From the NCBI RefSeq assembly GCF_011440275.1, contig NZ_JAAOIV010000002.1, forward strand, positions 248,001 through 312,000: a stretch of DNA of 64,000 nucleotides, written 5' to 3'. The position numbers were made by a program, and so were the translations under genes. The notes beneath the pieces were generated by a model. That model made no database searches, was not told where the DNA came from, and saw nothing but the letters and a program-made list of their open reading frames with translations. The DNA comes from Metallococcus carri (GTDB lineage Bacteria; Actinomycetota; Actinomycetes; Actinomycetales; Dermatophilaceae). Position 1 is the stretch's first letter, and each line of letters begins with the position of its first letter. Positions 12,087-21,999 of the stretch are shown here, one piece after another.

Positions 12087-12796
12087 CGCGGATCCTTTCG
12101 GTGGATCGGGGTGGTCGGGTGGTCGGGGACGAATGTGGTGCACACGTGGTCCCCGTGGGCGAGGGAGGCCAACCGCTGGACATGCACCCCGAGCACTTCG
12201 GAGAACATCTCGGCTTCCGCCTCGCAGAACTGTGGGTAGGCCTCGGCGACGTGCTGCACCGGGCAGTGCCCTTGGCACAACTGCACGCCGGCCAGCGGTG
12301 TTCCGCCGCCGACCGGGCGGGTCGAGGCGGCATATCCCTCACGGGTGAGGGCGGTCGCCAGGGCCCGGCTGCGGTCCTCGACATCCGGCCCGGCCGCGGA
12401 CACATCAGCGGCGAGCCGCGCACCGAGGGCGTCGGCGCGTTGCCGGGCGAAGGCATGGACCGCCTCGTCGCCGCCGTGGGCGTGCAGGAAGTCCAGCACC
12501 GAGGTCGCCAGGGTGGCGTAATCGTCCCGCAGCGCTTCGTGCCCGCGGGCGGACACGACATACGACCGGGCGGGGCGACCGCGCTTACGGGCGCCGACCG
12601 CGACAGTCTCGCGCTCCTCCACCAAGGCGGAGTCGGCGAGGCAGTCCAGATGGCGCCGGACAGCAGCCGTCGTCAGCCCGAGCCGTTCGGCCACCGCGGC
12701 CGCGGTGATCGGTCCCTGCTCGGAGACGGTCTGCAGCACGCGCTGGCGGGTCCGGGACTCGGCCTTGTCGGCCACCGGGAGTTGCTTGCCAGCCAT
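12083..12796 (-). CDS. sufR: SufR-type Fe-S cluster-sensing transcriptional regulator
   Basis: About 237 residues: an N-terminal winged helix (about 15-80, with [24 protein letters not shown]) and a C-terminal cluster-binding domain. The Cys set C174, C178, C191 and C219 fits the ligand pattern known for SufR, which represses the suf operon when it holds its cluster. It is the first gene of the operon and overlaps sufB, so autoregulation is likely. The start is uncertain: ATG 12796 or GTG 12802; neither has a good ribosome site, and CATACT upstream could be the -10 of a near-leaderless mRNA. Confidence 0.9.
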
Positions 12797-12869
12797 AAAC
12801 ACAACACCAGTATGACGTAATTCGCACCTCGCGCGTCACCCGGGTCGGTATGGCGTGAGTCACGGCCCC

Positions 12870-14072
12870 TCAGCAGGTGCGCGGCAGCAGCCCGTAGGCC
12901 TGCTTGGCCCGGTAGATCTGCAGCGCCGCGGCATTGACCCAGTAGCCGAAGGTGGCGTTGCTGCGGGCATTGGCCAGGACCGCGTTGTACATCGAGGGCA
13001 GCGCGTTCGGGGTGACGGTGAGCAGCAACTGGACGCCAGCGTTGACCGCGCGCGTGGCCCGCGTGGCATAGCTGTAGGGCGACATTGCGGCCGCGGCGCC
13101 GATGTCGTCGCTCATCACCACGCCCTTGAAGCCGACCTGCGAGCGCAGCATCGACTGCACGATGGTCGAGGAGAAGACCGCCGGCTGGCTGCCGTCGATG
13201 TTGTCGTAGATGGCCGAGCTCACCATCGTGAACGGCACCCCGGTGGCGGCGGCGTTCTTGAACGGGTTGAGGTAGCTGCTGTAGTTGCCGTAGCGCGTCA
13301 TCCGGGCATCGTGGACAGAGGTCGTCGTGTCGGTATTGGCGTTCACCAGCCCGAGGCCTGGGAAGTGCTTGACCGTCGGTGCGACCCCCTTGGCGCGCAT
13401 CCCCCAGGAGAAGGCATTGGAGAATTTCTGCGTCGTCGCCGAGTCGTAGCCGAACTCGCGGTAGTAGTAACCGATCGGCGGATTGCCCCGGCCCAGCCAC
13501 GAGGGCACGGTGTCGGCGACCGGCGCAAGGTTCATGTTGACGCCCGCGCTACGCAGCTGGCCGGCCCAGGTCTGTGCCTTGTAGTAGAGGTCGGGATAGG
13601 TGCCTTGGGTCAGCGCGGTGGGGATAGAACTGAACCCCGGGCCCTGCAACACCTGGACGTAGCCGCCCTCCTGATCGGTGGAGATGAACGGCATGATCCC
13701 CGCCGTCGCGGCCTGGGTGCTGCGCGCGCGGGCCGCCGCGGACACCGATGCGGTGGCGCTGACGCCGGCGGTGCTGCGGCCGGAGAGGAAGATATTGCCG
13801 ACGTGATAGGTCGAGATCTGACCCAGCGTGGTCGAACTGCCGCCGGCGGCCGGCTCACCGACCATGAACATCTGGCCGACCTTGGTCTCGATCGAGGTGC
13901 GCACGGCCATCTGCTCGGCGGTGCAGGCCGCGGTGCCGGTGGCACGTGGCACGGTGCCGGTGGCGCGCGGGGGTGTGCTGGCCGCGGTGGCGCTCGGCGC
14001 GCCGGCGGTGGCGAAGACCGGCACAGCGAACGCCGCGGTGCTCATTGCGGCCATCAGGCGACGAACGGACAT
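12870..14072 (-). CDS. secreted GH3 beta-N-acetylhexosaminidase-like enzyme
   Basis: 400 residues from the ATG at 14072 (GAGGGG upstream). A Sec signal (MSVRRLMAAM then a hydrophobic stretch) ends near TATAAS, about residue 31. The GH3 domain shows STDQEGG (131-137), the KHFPG loop (235-239, NagZ-type His/Asp dyad region) and VVMSDDIGA with the probable nucleophile at D322. NagZ-type enzymes cleave N-acetylglucosamine-containing muropeptides; a secreted actinobacterial form would act on the cell wall or its fragments. No C-terminal GH3 domain is present. It is monocistronic, convergent on nothing, and divergent from the ABC exporter. Confidence 0.82.
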   Translation of the reverse strand: MSVRRLMAAMSTAAFAVPVFATAGAPSATAASTPPRATGTVPRATGTAACTAEQMAVRTSIETKVGQMFMVGEPAAGGSSTTLGQISTYHVGNIFLSGRSTAGVSATASVSAAARARSTQAATAGIMPFISTDQEGGYVQVLQGPGFSSIPTALTQGTYPDLYYKAQTWAGQLRSAGVNMNLAPVADTVPSWLGRGNPPIGYYYREFGYDSATTQKFSNAFSWGMRAKGVAPTVKHFPGLGLVNANTDTTTSVHDARMTRYGNYSSYLNPFKNAAATGVPFTMVSSAIYDNIDGSQPAVFSSTIVQSMLRSQVGFKGVVMSDDIGAAAAMSPYSYATRATRAVNAGVQLLLTVTPNALPSMYNAVLANARSNATFGYWVNAAALQIYRAKQAYGLLPRTC

Positions 14073-14168
14073 CTCGACCAACCCCTCGATGTATGACGTC
14101 AACCCCCGTTGGCGCTCCCTCATGAGCCTAGGCCTCCGGCCGCCGAATGGCACCCGCCCAGCCAGACC

Positions 14169-14182
14169 TAGACTTCACCGTT
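14169..14182 (+). promoter_or_regulatory. -10 element for a leaderless ABC-ctaA transcript
   Basis: TAGACT at 14169-14174 lies eight bases before the GTG at 14183 and no ribosome site is visible, so the mRNA probably begins at or within two bases of the start codon. Confidence 0.5.
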
Positions 14183-14899
14183 GTGAGTGGACCGGCCGTG
14201 GACGTGCAGCACCTGACGCACCGCTACGGCAGGACCCTCGCCCTCGACGACCTCAGTTGGTCGGCGGACTCGGCCGCCATCACCTGTGTGCTCGGGCCCA
14301 ATGGCGCCGGCAAGACCACCGCCATGGAGATCGCCGAAGGGCTGCGCCGCGCCGACGGTGGCTCGGTCCGGGTGCTCGACGCTGACCCCTGGTCGGCCTC
14401 GGCGGAGCACCGCGCCCGGGTCGGCGTCATGCTGCAGGACGGCGGGCTGCCCGGATCGGTCGGTGCCGGCCGCTTCCTCGACCACGTCGGCCGTCTCGTC
14501 GGCCGTTCCGACCGCGTGCCCGCGCTCGTCGACGCCCTCGACATCGGCGGCTTCGTCCAGACCACCGTGCGGCGGCTGTCCGGGGGGCAGCGGCAGCGGG
14601 TCGCGCTCGCCGCCGCCCTGGTGGGCGAACCCGCGGTCGCCTTCCTCGACGAACCCACCGCCGGCCTCGACCCGCACGCCCGCCTGGACGTCTGGGACCT
14701 GATCCGCGCCGAACGCGACCGTGGCTGCGCCGTAATCGTCACCACTCACTCCTTCGAGGAGGCCGAGCGGCTCGCCGACAAGGTCGTGGTGATGGCCGCG
14801 GGACGATCGGTCGCCGAAGGGCCAGTGGCCACGATCGCCGACGGCGGCGACCTCGAGACCGCCTATTTCGCGCTCACCCGCCCGGGACACACCCGATGA
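14183..14899 (+). CDS. ABC transporter ATP-binding protein
   Basis: 238 residues from GTG 14183. Walker A GPNGAGKTT (38-46), signature LSGGQRQR, Walker B AFLDEPTAGLD, and a switch His in VTTHSFEEAERLADKV. It is of the drug/heme-type exporter ATPase class (CcmA-like). It overlaps the permease gene by four bases and lies upstream of ctaA. Homologues next to ctaA occur in M. tuberculosis (Rv1456c-Rv1458c region) but the substrate is not known. The frame is open back to 14147, but that part is upstream of the -10. Confidence 0.85.
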   Translation: MSGPAVDVQHLTHRYGRTLALDDLSWSADSAAITCVLGPNGAGKTTAMEIAEGLRRADGGSVRVLDADPWSASAEHRARVGVMLQDGGLPGSVGAGRFLDHVGRLVGRSDRVPALVDALDIGGFVQTTVRRLSGGQRQRVALAAALVGEPAVAFLDEPTAGLDPHARLDVWDLIRAERDRGCAVIVTTHSFEEAERLADKVVVMAAGRSVAEGPVATIADGGDLETAYFALTRPGHTR

Positions 14900-15636
14900 C
14901 CACCGCAAGCGCTCGCGTGCGCGCCCAGGCCTCCTACGAAGCCCGCACCCTGCTGTCCAACGGCGAGCAACTCCTCGTCTCCCTCCTGCTCCCAGCGCTC
15001 GCCCTCGTGGGCATGGCACTGGCGCACACGCCATACCTCGGACCGGGACGCCGGATCGACCTGGTCGTCCCCGGAGTGCTCGCGATGGCGGTCGTGTCGA
15101 CCGCGTTCACCGGTCAGGCGATCGCGACCGGATTCGACCGGCGGTATGGCGTGCTGCGCTTCCTCGGCACCACACCACTCGGCCGGGGCGGGCTGCTCGC
15201 GGGCAAGGCCCTCGCGGTGCTCACCGTCGTCGCACTGCAGACCGTCGTGCTCGCCGCGCTCGGGCTGGCCTTCGGCTGGCACCCCACGCTGTCCGGGGTG
15301 CTCATCGCGGCGATGTTCATGCTGCTCGGCACCTTCTGTTTCGTCGCGCTCGGGTTGTTGCTCGCCGGGGCGCTGCGGGCCGAGGCCGTGCTGGCGGTCG
15401 CCAACTTGATCTGGGTGCTGCTCGTCGCCGTCGGCGGCCTGCTCTATCCGACCGCCCGGATGCCCGGGGTCGCCGGACAGCTGGTGCGCCTGCTGCCCAG
15501 CGGTGCACTCGGGGACGGGCTGCGTGCCGCGCTCACCGGACACGACCTGGCCCTCGCCGAACCGGTGCTCGTGCTGCTCGTCTGGGGCGGCCTCGGCACC
15601 CTGCTGGCCCTGCGAACCTTCTCCTGGAGCGACTGA
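14896..15636 (+). CDS. ABC-2 type permease partner
   Basis: 246 residues with six hydrophobic segments, of the ABC-2 exporter type (cytoplasmic start, MTTASARVRAQASYEARTLL). The ATG overlaps the ATPase stop (ATGA) and the next gene starts directly after its TGA. ATPase, permease and ctaA form one transcription unit, which suggests a role tied to heme or cytochrome oxidase assembly, though this is inference. Confidence 0.83.
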   Translation: MTTASARVRAQASYEARTLLSNGEQLLVSLLLPALALVGMALAHTPYLGPGRRIDLVVPGVLAMAVVSTAFTGQAIATGFDRRYGVLRFLGTTPLGRGGLLAGKALAVLTVVALQTVVLAALGLAFGWHPTLSGVLIAAMFMLLGTFCFVALGLLLAGALRAEAVLAVANLIWVLLVAVGGLLYPTARMPGVAGQLVRLLPSGALGDGLRAALTGHDLALAEPVLVLLVWGGLGTLLALRTFSWSD

Positions 15637-16545
15637 ATGCTGCCCCCTGACACGCGACCGCTGCACCGGTGGACCCGCGTCCTCTTCTGGCTCAACCTCG
15701 CCGTCGAGATCGGCATCGTGCTGACCGGGGGTCTGGTGCGCCTCACCGGCAGCGGGCTGGGTTGTCCGGACTGGCCGCAATGTGTGCCCGGGTCGCTCAC
15801 TCCCGTTGCGGCACAAGGCAGTTGGCACAAGTATGTCGAGTTCGGCAACCGCACGCTGACCGGTCTGGTGTCCTTCGTCGCGGTGGCGCTGATCGTCGCG
15901 GTGGTGGTCGAGCAGCGTGTCTACGGGCGTCGCAAGAAGCTCGTCGCGCCGCTGCTGGGCGTGCTCGCCGGCATCGCGCTGCAGGCGATCGTGGGCGGCA
16001 TCTCGGTGCACCTCAAACTCAACCCGTGGATCGTGGCGACGCACTTCCTCGGCTCGATGGTGCTCGTGTGGGCCTCGGCCTGGCTGGTCTGGCGCTCGCG
16101 CGAGGGCGAGGGCGCGCCGGTGCCGGTCGTGCGCCGCGAGGTGCGGGCACTCGGGTGGGTCATCGCCGCGCTCACCGGGGTGGTGCTCCTGCTCGGCACC
16201 CTCGTCACCGGTGCCGGCCCGCACTCCGGCGACGCGAACGCACCCGCCCGCCTCGGCGTCGAGCCCCGGACGATGGCCTGGCTGCACGCCGACGCGGTGA
16301 TGCTCTACTGCGGCCTGATCATCGGCATGGTGCTGGCGGTGCGGCTGCTCGCCACCTCACCGCGCACCCGGCGGGCCTGGACCGTCGTGCTGAGCGTGGT
16401 CGTGCTGCAGGGTGTCGTCGGCTACACGCAGTACTTCCTCGGCGTGCCTGCGGCGCTGGTGCTGATCCACATGCTGCTGGCCTCGCTGCTGGTCGTCGCC
16501 GTCACCTGGGCGGTGCTGTCCCTGCGTGAGCGCGCCGAGGTATGA
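15637..16545 (+). CDS. ctaA: heme A synthase (COX15/CtaA)
   Basis: 302 residues, eight membrane segments. Conserved pieces are TGGLVRLTGSGLGCPDWPQC near 32-51, with the Cys pair of CtaA, WHKYVEFGNR with a heme-ligand His, ATHFLGS, and LHADAVMLY with a further His. It oxidises the C8 methyl of heme O to give heme A for cytochrome aa3. The partner heme O synthase gene (ctaB) lies 0.95 kb away on the other strand, separated by the repeat arrays. Confidence 0.93.
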   Translation: MLPPDTRPLHRWTRVLFWLNLAVEIGIVLTGGLVRLTGSGLGCPDWPQCVPGSLTPVAAQGSWHKYVEFGNRTLTGLVSFVAVALIVAVVVEQRVYGRRKKLVAPLLGVLAGIALQAIVGGISVHLKLNPWIVATHFLGSMVLVWASAWLVWRSREGEGAPVPVVRREVRALGWVIAALTGVVLLLGTLVTGAGPHSGDANAPARLGVEPRTMAWLHADAVMLYCGLIIGMVLAVRLLATSPRTRRAWTVVLSVVVLQGVVGYTQYFLGVPAALVLIHMLLASLLVVAVTWAVLSLRERAEV

Positions 16546-16614
16546 GCTCGCTCCGGCGGCGGCTTGCGGTGGCTGACGGACCCTGAGCCCGGTATGCCGC
16601 AGCGTCCGCGGCTG

Positions 16615-17226
16615 GTGCGCCGATCGCCCAACTGGGCGTTTCGCGCCAGCAGCACAACCCCAATCGTGCGCCGATCGCCCAACTGGGCGTTTCGCGCCAG
16701 CAGCACGACCCCAATCGTGCGCCGATCGCCCAACTGGGCGTTTCGCGCCAGCAGCACGACCCCAACGGTGCGCCGATCGCCCAACTGGGCGTTTTGCGCC
16801 AGCAGCACGACCCCAATCATGCGCCGATCGCCCAACTGGGCGTTTCGCGCCAGCAGCACGACCCCAACGGTGCGCCGATCGCCCAACTGGGCGTTTCGCG
16901 CCAGCAGCACAACCCCAACGGTGCGCCGATCGCCCAACTGGGCGTTTCGCGCCAGCAGCACGACCCCAATCGTGCGCCGATCGCCCAACTGGGCGTTTTG
17001 TGCCAGCAGCATGACCCCAACGGTGCGCCGATCGCCCAACTGGGCGTTTCGCGCCAGCAGCACAACCCCAACGGTGCGCCGATCGCCCAACTGGGCGTTT
17101 CGCGCCAGCAGCACGACCCCAATCGTGCGCCGATCGCCCAACTGGGCGTTTTGTGCCAGCAGCATGACCCCAACGGTGCGCCGATCGCCCAACTGGGCGT
17201 TTTGCGCCGGCAGCGCGACCCCGACG
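16615..17226. repeat. family B, locus 2: twelve 51-nt repeats with terminator-like hairpins
   Basis: Twelve contiguous 51-base units (start 16615, step 51). Each contains CGCCCAACTGGGCG followed by TTTC or TTTT on the plus strand, that is a 5-bp GC stem with a 4-base loop and a short T-run, oriented as terminators for ctaA. Units differ at only a few bases (TTTCGCGCC, TTTTGCGCC or TTTTGTGCC; AATCGT or AACGGT). Units 6-8 (16870-17022) equal units 9-11 (17023-17175). Because 51 is a multiple of 3 every frame stays open, giving 17-residue peptide repeats that I judge non-coding. Confidence 0.93.
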
Positions 17227-17245
17227 AGTGCGCCGATCGCTCGGC

Positions 17246-17480
17246 GGATGCCTTCTCGCCAGCTCCTCAACGCTCCGATCCGCCTCGCACGCTCGGCAGA
17301 TCGATCGCTTGCGCCGATCGCCCGGCCGGATGCCTTCTCGCCAGCTCCTCAACGCTCCGATCCGCCTCGCACGCTCGGCAGATCGATCGCTTGCGCCGAT
17401 CGCCTGGCCGGATGCCTCCTCGCCAGCTCCTCAACGCTCCGATCCGCCTCGCACGCTCGGCAGATCGACCGCTTGATCGT
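17246..17480. repeat. family D: three 82-nt tandem repeats
   Basis: Three near-identical 82-base units, each running from GATGCCT(T/C)CTCGCCAGCTC to a GATCGATCGCTTGCGCCG-type end, follow the 51-nt array directly and reach to within about ten bases of the ctaB stop. The last unit diverges at its end. The segment is dense in CGATCG/GATCGATC words, as is the 51-nt array. Confidence 0.9.
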
Positions 17481-17490
17481 CGCTCGGCGG

Positions 17491-18447
17491 TCAGAACGGG
17501 AGCGGGAGGTGCACGAGCGGGTCGAGGGCCACACCGAGGAAGACCAGCGTCAGATAGCTGATCGAGAAGTGGAAGAGGCGCATCGGCTTGAGCACGGCAT
17601 ACGAGACGCCCCGCTGGGCCCGGGCGAGCAGCCGGTGCGATTCGAGCAGGAAGAGCACGCCGCTGAGCACCGCCGCCACGGTGTAGATCCAGCCCATGCC
17701 GGCGACCGGGATCAGCAGCAGGCTGGTCAGCACGGTCGCCCACGCGTAAGCCACGATGCGCCGGCCCACGGCGACGTCCTCGGCGACCACAGGCAGCATC
17801 GGCACGCCGGCGTTGGCGTAGTCGTCCTTGAATCGCATCGACAGCGGCCAGTAGTGCGGCGGCGTCCAGAAGAACACCACGCCGAAAAGCACCACCGGCG
17901 TCCAGGCCAGCGAGTTCGTCACCGCCGACCAGCCGATCAGCACCGGCATACAGCCGGCCACGCCGCCCCAGACGATGTTCTGGGCGGTGCGCCGCTTGAG
18001 CAGCATCGTGTAGAAGCCGACATACAGCGCGATGGCCGCGACTGACAGGGCCGCGGACAGCCAGTTGACCAGCAACCCGAGCCACAGCGTGGAGACGACA
18101 CCGAGCACGGCCGCGAAGATCAGGCCGGCGCGCGGGCTGATCGCGCCGGTCGCGAGCGGGCGCCCCTCGGTGCGGTGCATCAGCCGGTCGATGTCGCGGT
18201 CGAGATAGCAGTTGAACGCGTTCGCCGAGCCCGCGGACAGCGAGCCGCCGACCAGCGTCGCCAGGATCAGCCACACCGACGGGATGCCTCGGTCGGCGAG
18301 GAACATCACCGGGAAGGTCGTCACCAGGAGCAACTCGATGATGCGCGGCTTGGTGAGCGCGACATAGTCGGCGACGACAGCCCGCACCGGGCGCTTCGAG
18401 GGGACCGACGGGCGGCGCTGCAGCGCACGCGGCTCGGTCGTGGTCAC
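17491..18447 (-). CDS. ctaB: protoheme IX farnesyltransferase (heme O synthase)
   Basis: 318 residues from a GTG with AAGGAG five bases upstream. UbiA-superfamily prenyltransferase with the Asp-rich site [18 protein letters not shown] and a second acidic stretch, [10 protein letters not shown], and about nine membrane segments. It attaches a farnesyl group to heme B to give heme O, the substrate of CtaA. It is divergent from the pentose-phosphate operon as in mycobacteria (Rv1451 and Rv1449c). Confidence 0.94.
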   Translation of the reverse strand: MTTTEPRALQRRPSVPSKRPVRAVVADYVALTKPRIIELLLVTTFPVMFLADRGIPSVWLILATLVGGSLSAGSANAFNCYLDRDIDRLMHRTEGRPLATGAISPRAGLIFAAVLGVVSTLWLGLLVNWLSAALSVAAIALYVGFYTMLLKRRTAQNIVWGGVAGCMPVLIGWSAVTNSLAWTPVVLFGVVFFWTPPHYWPLSMRFKDDYANAGVPMLPVVAEDVAVGRRIVAYAWATVLTSLLLIPVAGMGWIYTVAAVLSGVLFLLESHRLLARAQRGVSYAVLKPMRLFHFSISYLTLVFLGVALDPLVHLPLPF

Positions 18448-18500
18448 CGAAGCTCCTTAGTTCGACATGGCATTTCGGGATTTCGGGCGGTGGGTCGGAA

Positions 18501-18580
18501 CGTTTCAAGTCTAGACCCCGTACGCGTCGCCTCCCCCGCACCCCGCCACCCGCTCCGAGCCGGGTCTAGGCTCGAAACCG
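18501..18580. promoter_or_regulatory. divergent ctaB / tkt promoter with inverted duplicate elements
   Basis: Bases 18501-18518, read on the minus strand, are GGGTCTAGACTTGAAACG. Bases 18562-18580 on the plus strand are GGGTCTAGGCTCGAAACCG, 16 matches of 18. Each contains a -10 (TAGACT for ctaB, TAGGCT at 18567-18572 for tkt) with the same bases on either side, so the two promoters are inverted copies 43 bases apart. The start sites would be near 18501 and 18579. Confidence 0.6.
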
Positions 18581-18627
18581 AAAGCCCGTCGGACGACCTA
18601 CTCAAGCCCCCAAGGAGCGTCATACAC

Positions 18628-20847
18628 GTGAGCCAGAACTCCGCCTCCCCCCTCGCCGGACGCGACCCCTCGCTCGCCCTGCCCGTGGCGAAGAACGCCG
18701 GGTGGACCGACCTGGACATCCGGGCGGTCGACACCGTGCGTGTGCTCGCCGCCGACGCGGTGCAGAAGGTCGGCAACGGCCACCCCGGCACCGCGATGAG
18801 CCTGGCCCCGCTGGCCTACCTGCTCTACCAGCAGGTGATGCGGGTCGACCCGAATGACCCCGAGTGGATCGGCCGCGACCGGTTCGTGCTGTCGGCCGGC
18901 CACTCCAGCCTGACGCAATACATCCAGCTGTTCTTCTCCGGTTACGGGCTCGATCTGGACGACCTCAAGGCGCTGCGCACCTGGGCCTCCCTGACGCCCG
19001 GCCACCCGGAATACCGGCACACCGACGGTGTCGACATCACCACTGGCCCGCTCGGGTCGGGCATCGCGAGCTCGGTCGGTATGGCGATGGCCCAGCGCCG
19101 CCAGCGTGGCCTGCTGGACCCCGACGCCGCACCGGGCGAGAGCCCGTTCGACCACAACATCTGGGTGATCGCCTCCGACGGTGACCTGATGGAGGGCGTC
19201 TCGGGTGAGTCCGCCTCGCTGGCTGGCACGCAGCGCCTCGGCAACCTCACGGTGTTCTACGACCAGAACCAGATCTCGATCGAGGACGACACCGATGTCT
19301 CCTTCGACGAGGACGTCGCCGCGCGCTACGCGGCATACGGCTGGCACGTGCAGACCGTCGACTGGCGCCGGGGCGACACCACGACCGGCGAGGGCGAGTA
19401 TGTCGAGAATGTCGACGCGCTGCTCGCCGCGATCCAGCAGGCCAAGGCGGTCACCGACCGCCCGTCGATCATCGCGCTGCGCACGGTGATCGCCTGGCCG
19501 GCGCCGACCAAGAAGGGCACCGGCAAGTCGCACGGCTCGGCCCTGGGCGATGAGGAGATCGCCGGCCTGAAGAAGCTGCTCGGCTTCGATGGCCGCAAGA
19601 CCTTCGAGGTCTCCGACGAGGTGCTGGAGCACGTCCGCCAGGCGCGCAAGCGGGGCAAGGAGGTGCACGCCGAATGGCAGAAGGGCTTCGACGCCTGGCG
19701 CAAGGCCAACCCGGACGGCGCCAAGCTGCTGGACCGGCTGCTCGAGCGCCGCATGCCGGATGGCTTCGAGCAGGCCTTCCCCACCTTCCCGGCTGACGAG
19801 AAGGGCATCGCCACCCGGGCCGCGTCCGGCAAGGTGCTCGGCGCCCTCGCCGAGGTCATGCCGGAGCTCTGGGGCGGTTCGGCCGACCTGGCCGAGTCCA
19901 ACAACACCACGATGGAGGGTCAGCCGAGCTTCCTGCCGGCCGACCGGCAGACCTCGGAGTGGAAGGGCGGACCCTACGGGCGCACGCTGCACTTCGGCGT
20001 CCGGGAGAACGCCATGGGTATGGCGCTCAACGGCATCGCGCTCGAAGGGCTGACCCGCCCGTATGGCGGCACCTTCCTCATCTTCTCCGACTACATGCGC
20101 CCGGCCGTGCGGCTGGCGGCGATCCAGCGGCTGCCCGTGACCTTCGTGTGGACGCACGACTCGATCGGCCTGGGCGAGGACGGCCCCACCCACCAGCCGG
20201 TGGAGCACCTGGCCGCGCTGCGCGCCATACCCGGTCTGGACGTGGTCCGGCCGGCCGACGCGAACGAGACCGCCGAGGCATGGAAGACGCTGCTGCAGCA
20301 CACCGACCGGCCGGCCGGGCTGTGCCTGTCGCGGCAGGCGCTGCCCACCCTGGACCGCAAGGAATACGGCGACGTCGCCGGTGTTGCCAAGGGTGGTTAC
20401 GTCCTCGCCGACGTCGAGGACGGCACCCCGGACGTCATCCTGATGGCGTCCGGCTCGGAGGTGAGCGTCGCGCTGCAGGCGCGCGAGGCCCTCGCCAAGG
20501 AGGGCATCGGAGCCCGCGTGGTGTCGATGCCGTGCATGGAGTGGTTCGAGGCGCAGGACAAGAGCTACCGCGAGTCGGTGCTCCCGCCGACGGTGAAGGC
20601 GCGGGTCAGCGTCGAGGCCGCGGTGGGCATGTCCTGGTACCGCTACCTCGGTGACGCCGGCCGGGCCGTCTCGCTGGAGCACTTCGGTGCCTCGGCTGCC
20701 GGAGCGCTGCTCTTCGAGAAGTTCGGCTTCACCCCCGAGGCCGTCGTCTCCGCCGCCAAGGACTCCCTGCAGGACGCGAAGGGCGGCGCGACCCCCGGAA
20801 TCGACGTCGAGGCCGTGGCAGCTGTGCCCGACCTCGGCGACATGTGA
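18628..20847 (+). CDS. tkt: transketolase
   Basis: 739 residues from GTG 18628, ten bases after AAGGAG; the upstream open frame crosses the ctaB promoter and is ignored. Thiamine-diphosphate enzyme with [10 protein letters not shown] near the N-terminus, the cofactor motif [13 protein letters not shown]...N (about 185-215), GVRENAMG, and the His pair of the active site ([18 protein letters not shown]). It transfers two-carbon units between sugar phosphates. It is the first gene of tkt-tal-pgi-zwf-opcA-pgl. Confidence 0.95.
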   Translation: MSQNSASPLAGRDPSLALPVAKNAGWTDLDIRAVDTVRVLAADAVQKVGNGHPGTAMSLAPLAYLLYQQVMRVDPNDPEWIGRDRFVLSAGHSSLTQYIQLFFSGYGLDLDDLKALRTWASLTPGHPEYRHTDGVDITTGPLGSGIASSVGMAMAQRRQRGLLDPDAAPGESPFDHNIWVIASDGDLMEGVSGESASLAGTQRLGNLTVFYDQNQISIEDDTDVSFDEDVAARYAAYGWHVQTVDWRRGDTTTGEGEYVENVDALLAAIQQAKAVTDRPSIIALRTVIAWPAPTKKGTGKSHGSALGDEEIAGLKKLLGFDGRKTFEVSDEVLEHVRQARKRGKEVHAEWQKGFDAWRKANPDGAKLLDRLLERRMPDGFEQAFPTFPADEKGIATRAASGKVLGALAEVMPELWGGSADLAESNNTTMEGQPSFLPADRQTSEWKGGPYGRTLHFGVRENAMGMALNGIALEGLTRPYGGTFLIFSDYMRPAVRLAAIQRLPVTFVWTHDSIGLGEDGPTHQPVEHLAALRAIPGLDVVRPADANETAEAWKTLLQHTDRPAGLCLSRQALPTLDRKEYGDVAGVAKGGYVLADVEDGTPDVILMASGSEVSVALQAREALAKEGIGARVVSMPCMEWFEAQDKSYRESVLPPTVKARVSVEAAVGMSWYRYLGDAGRAVSLEHFGASAAGALLFEKFGFTPEAVVSAAKDSLQDAKGGATPGIDVEAVAAVPDLGDM

Positions 20848-20883
20848 CCTGTTCGATCAGAACTCTAGGAAGGACCACCGCGT

Positions 20884-21999
20884 ATGACGCAGTCCACCGA
20901 CCCTCTCGCCCAGCTCTCCGATCTCGGGGTGTCGATCTGGCTGGACGATCTGAACCGCTCGATGATCACCTCCGGTGACCTTGAGAAGTATGTCTCCGAC
21001 AAGCACGTCGTCGGGGTCACGACCAACCCGACGATCTTTGCGACGGCGCTGTCGGACGGTTCGGCATACAACGAGCAGGTCAAGCAGCTCGCGCAGGACG
21101 GCAGCGATGTCGACACCGCGATCTTCGCGATCACCACCGATGACGTGCGCAATGCGTGCGACAAGCTGCGCCCGGTCTACGACAAGACCGGCGGCCAGGA
21201 CGGCCGGGTGTCGATCGAGGTCGAGCCGGCCCTGGCCCACGAGACCGAGAAGACGGTCGAGATGGCCAAGGAACTGTGGAAGGCCGTCGACCGGCCCAAC
21301 GTCATGATCAAGATCCCGGCTACCGTCGAGGGCTTGCCCGCGATCAGCGCCGCGCTCGCCGAGGGCATCAGCGTCAACGTGACGTTGATCTTCTCCCTGG
21401 ACCGCTACCGCGGCGTGATGAACGCCTACCTGGACGGTCTGGAGAAGGCCCGCGACAACGGCAAGGACCTGTCGCAGATCCGTTCGGTCGCCTCGTTCTT
21501 CGTCTCCCGCGTGGACACCGAGATCGACAAGCGCCTGGACGAGATCGGCACGGCCGAGGCCACCGGCATGAAGGGCAAGGCCGGTGTCGCCAACGCGCGG
21601 CTGGCCTATCAGGCCTTCGAGGAGGTCTTCTCGACTCCCCGCTGGCAGTCGCTCGCCGACGACGGCGCGCACGTGCAGCGTCCGCTGTGGGCGTCCACTG
21701 GGGTCAAGAACCCGGACTACAAGGACACGATGTATGTCGTGGACCTGGCCGTGAAGGACACCGTCAACACCATGCCGGGCAAGACCCTGGAGGCCGTCGC
21801 CGACCACGGTGAGGTCAACGGTGACCAGGTGACCGGCAACTACGACGACGCCGCCGAGGTGCTGAACACCCTCGACCAGCTCGGGGTCTCTTACACCGAT
21901 GTGGTGCGGGTGCTCGAGGACGAGGGCGTCGAGAAGTTCGACAAGTCCTGGTCGGAGCTGCAGGCATCGGTGCGTTCGGAGCTGGAGAAGGCCAAGTGA
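20884..21999 (+). CDS. tal: transaldolase
   Basis: 371 residues, ATG after AGGAAGGA. The Schiff-base lysine is K143 in [21 protein letters not shown] (44-52) and NVTLIFSL are further family motifs. It moves the dihydroxyacetone unit between sedoheptulose-7-P and glyceraldehyde-3-P. The stop overlaps the GTG of pgi by four bases. Confidence 0.95.
   Translation: MTQSTDPLAQLSDLGVSIWLDDLNRSMITSGDLEKYVSDKHVVGVTTNPTIFATALSDGSAYNEQVKQLAQDGSDVDTAIFAITTDDVRNACDKLRPVYDKTGGQDGRVSIEVEPALAHETEKTVEMAKELWKAVDRPNVMIKIPATVEGLPAISAALAEGISVNVTLIFSLDRYRGVMNAYLDGLEKARDNGKDLSQIRSVASFFVSRVDTEIDKRLDEIGTAEATGMKGKAGVANARLAYQAFEEVFSTPRWQSLADDGAHVQRPLWASTGVKNPDYKDTMYVVDLAVKDTVNTMPGKTLEAVADHGEVNGDQVTGNYDDAAEVLNTLDQLGVSYTDVVRVLEDEGVEKFDKSWSELQASVRSELEKAK

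Noticed and set aside
16615-17226. Possible CRISPR array
   Set aside because: Units are contiguous and nearly identical along all 51 bases; there are no unique spacers and no cas genes.
16564-18045. A long open plus-strand frame with 17-residue repeats (RRSPNWAF type) over the ctaA-ctaB gap
   Set aside because: The repeat unit is 51 nt, so all frames stay open automatically; the frame continues antisense through ctaB, there is no ribosome site, and composition follows the DNA repeat rather than codon use.
18598-20682. 694-codon open frame antisense to tkt
   Set aside because: It mirrors the GC-rich third codon positions of tkt and shows no recognisable domain.
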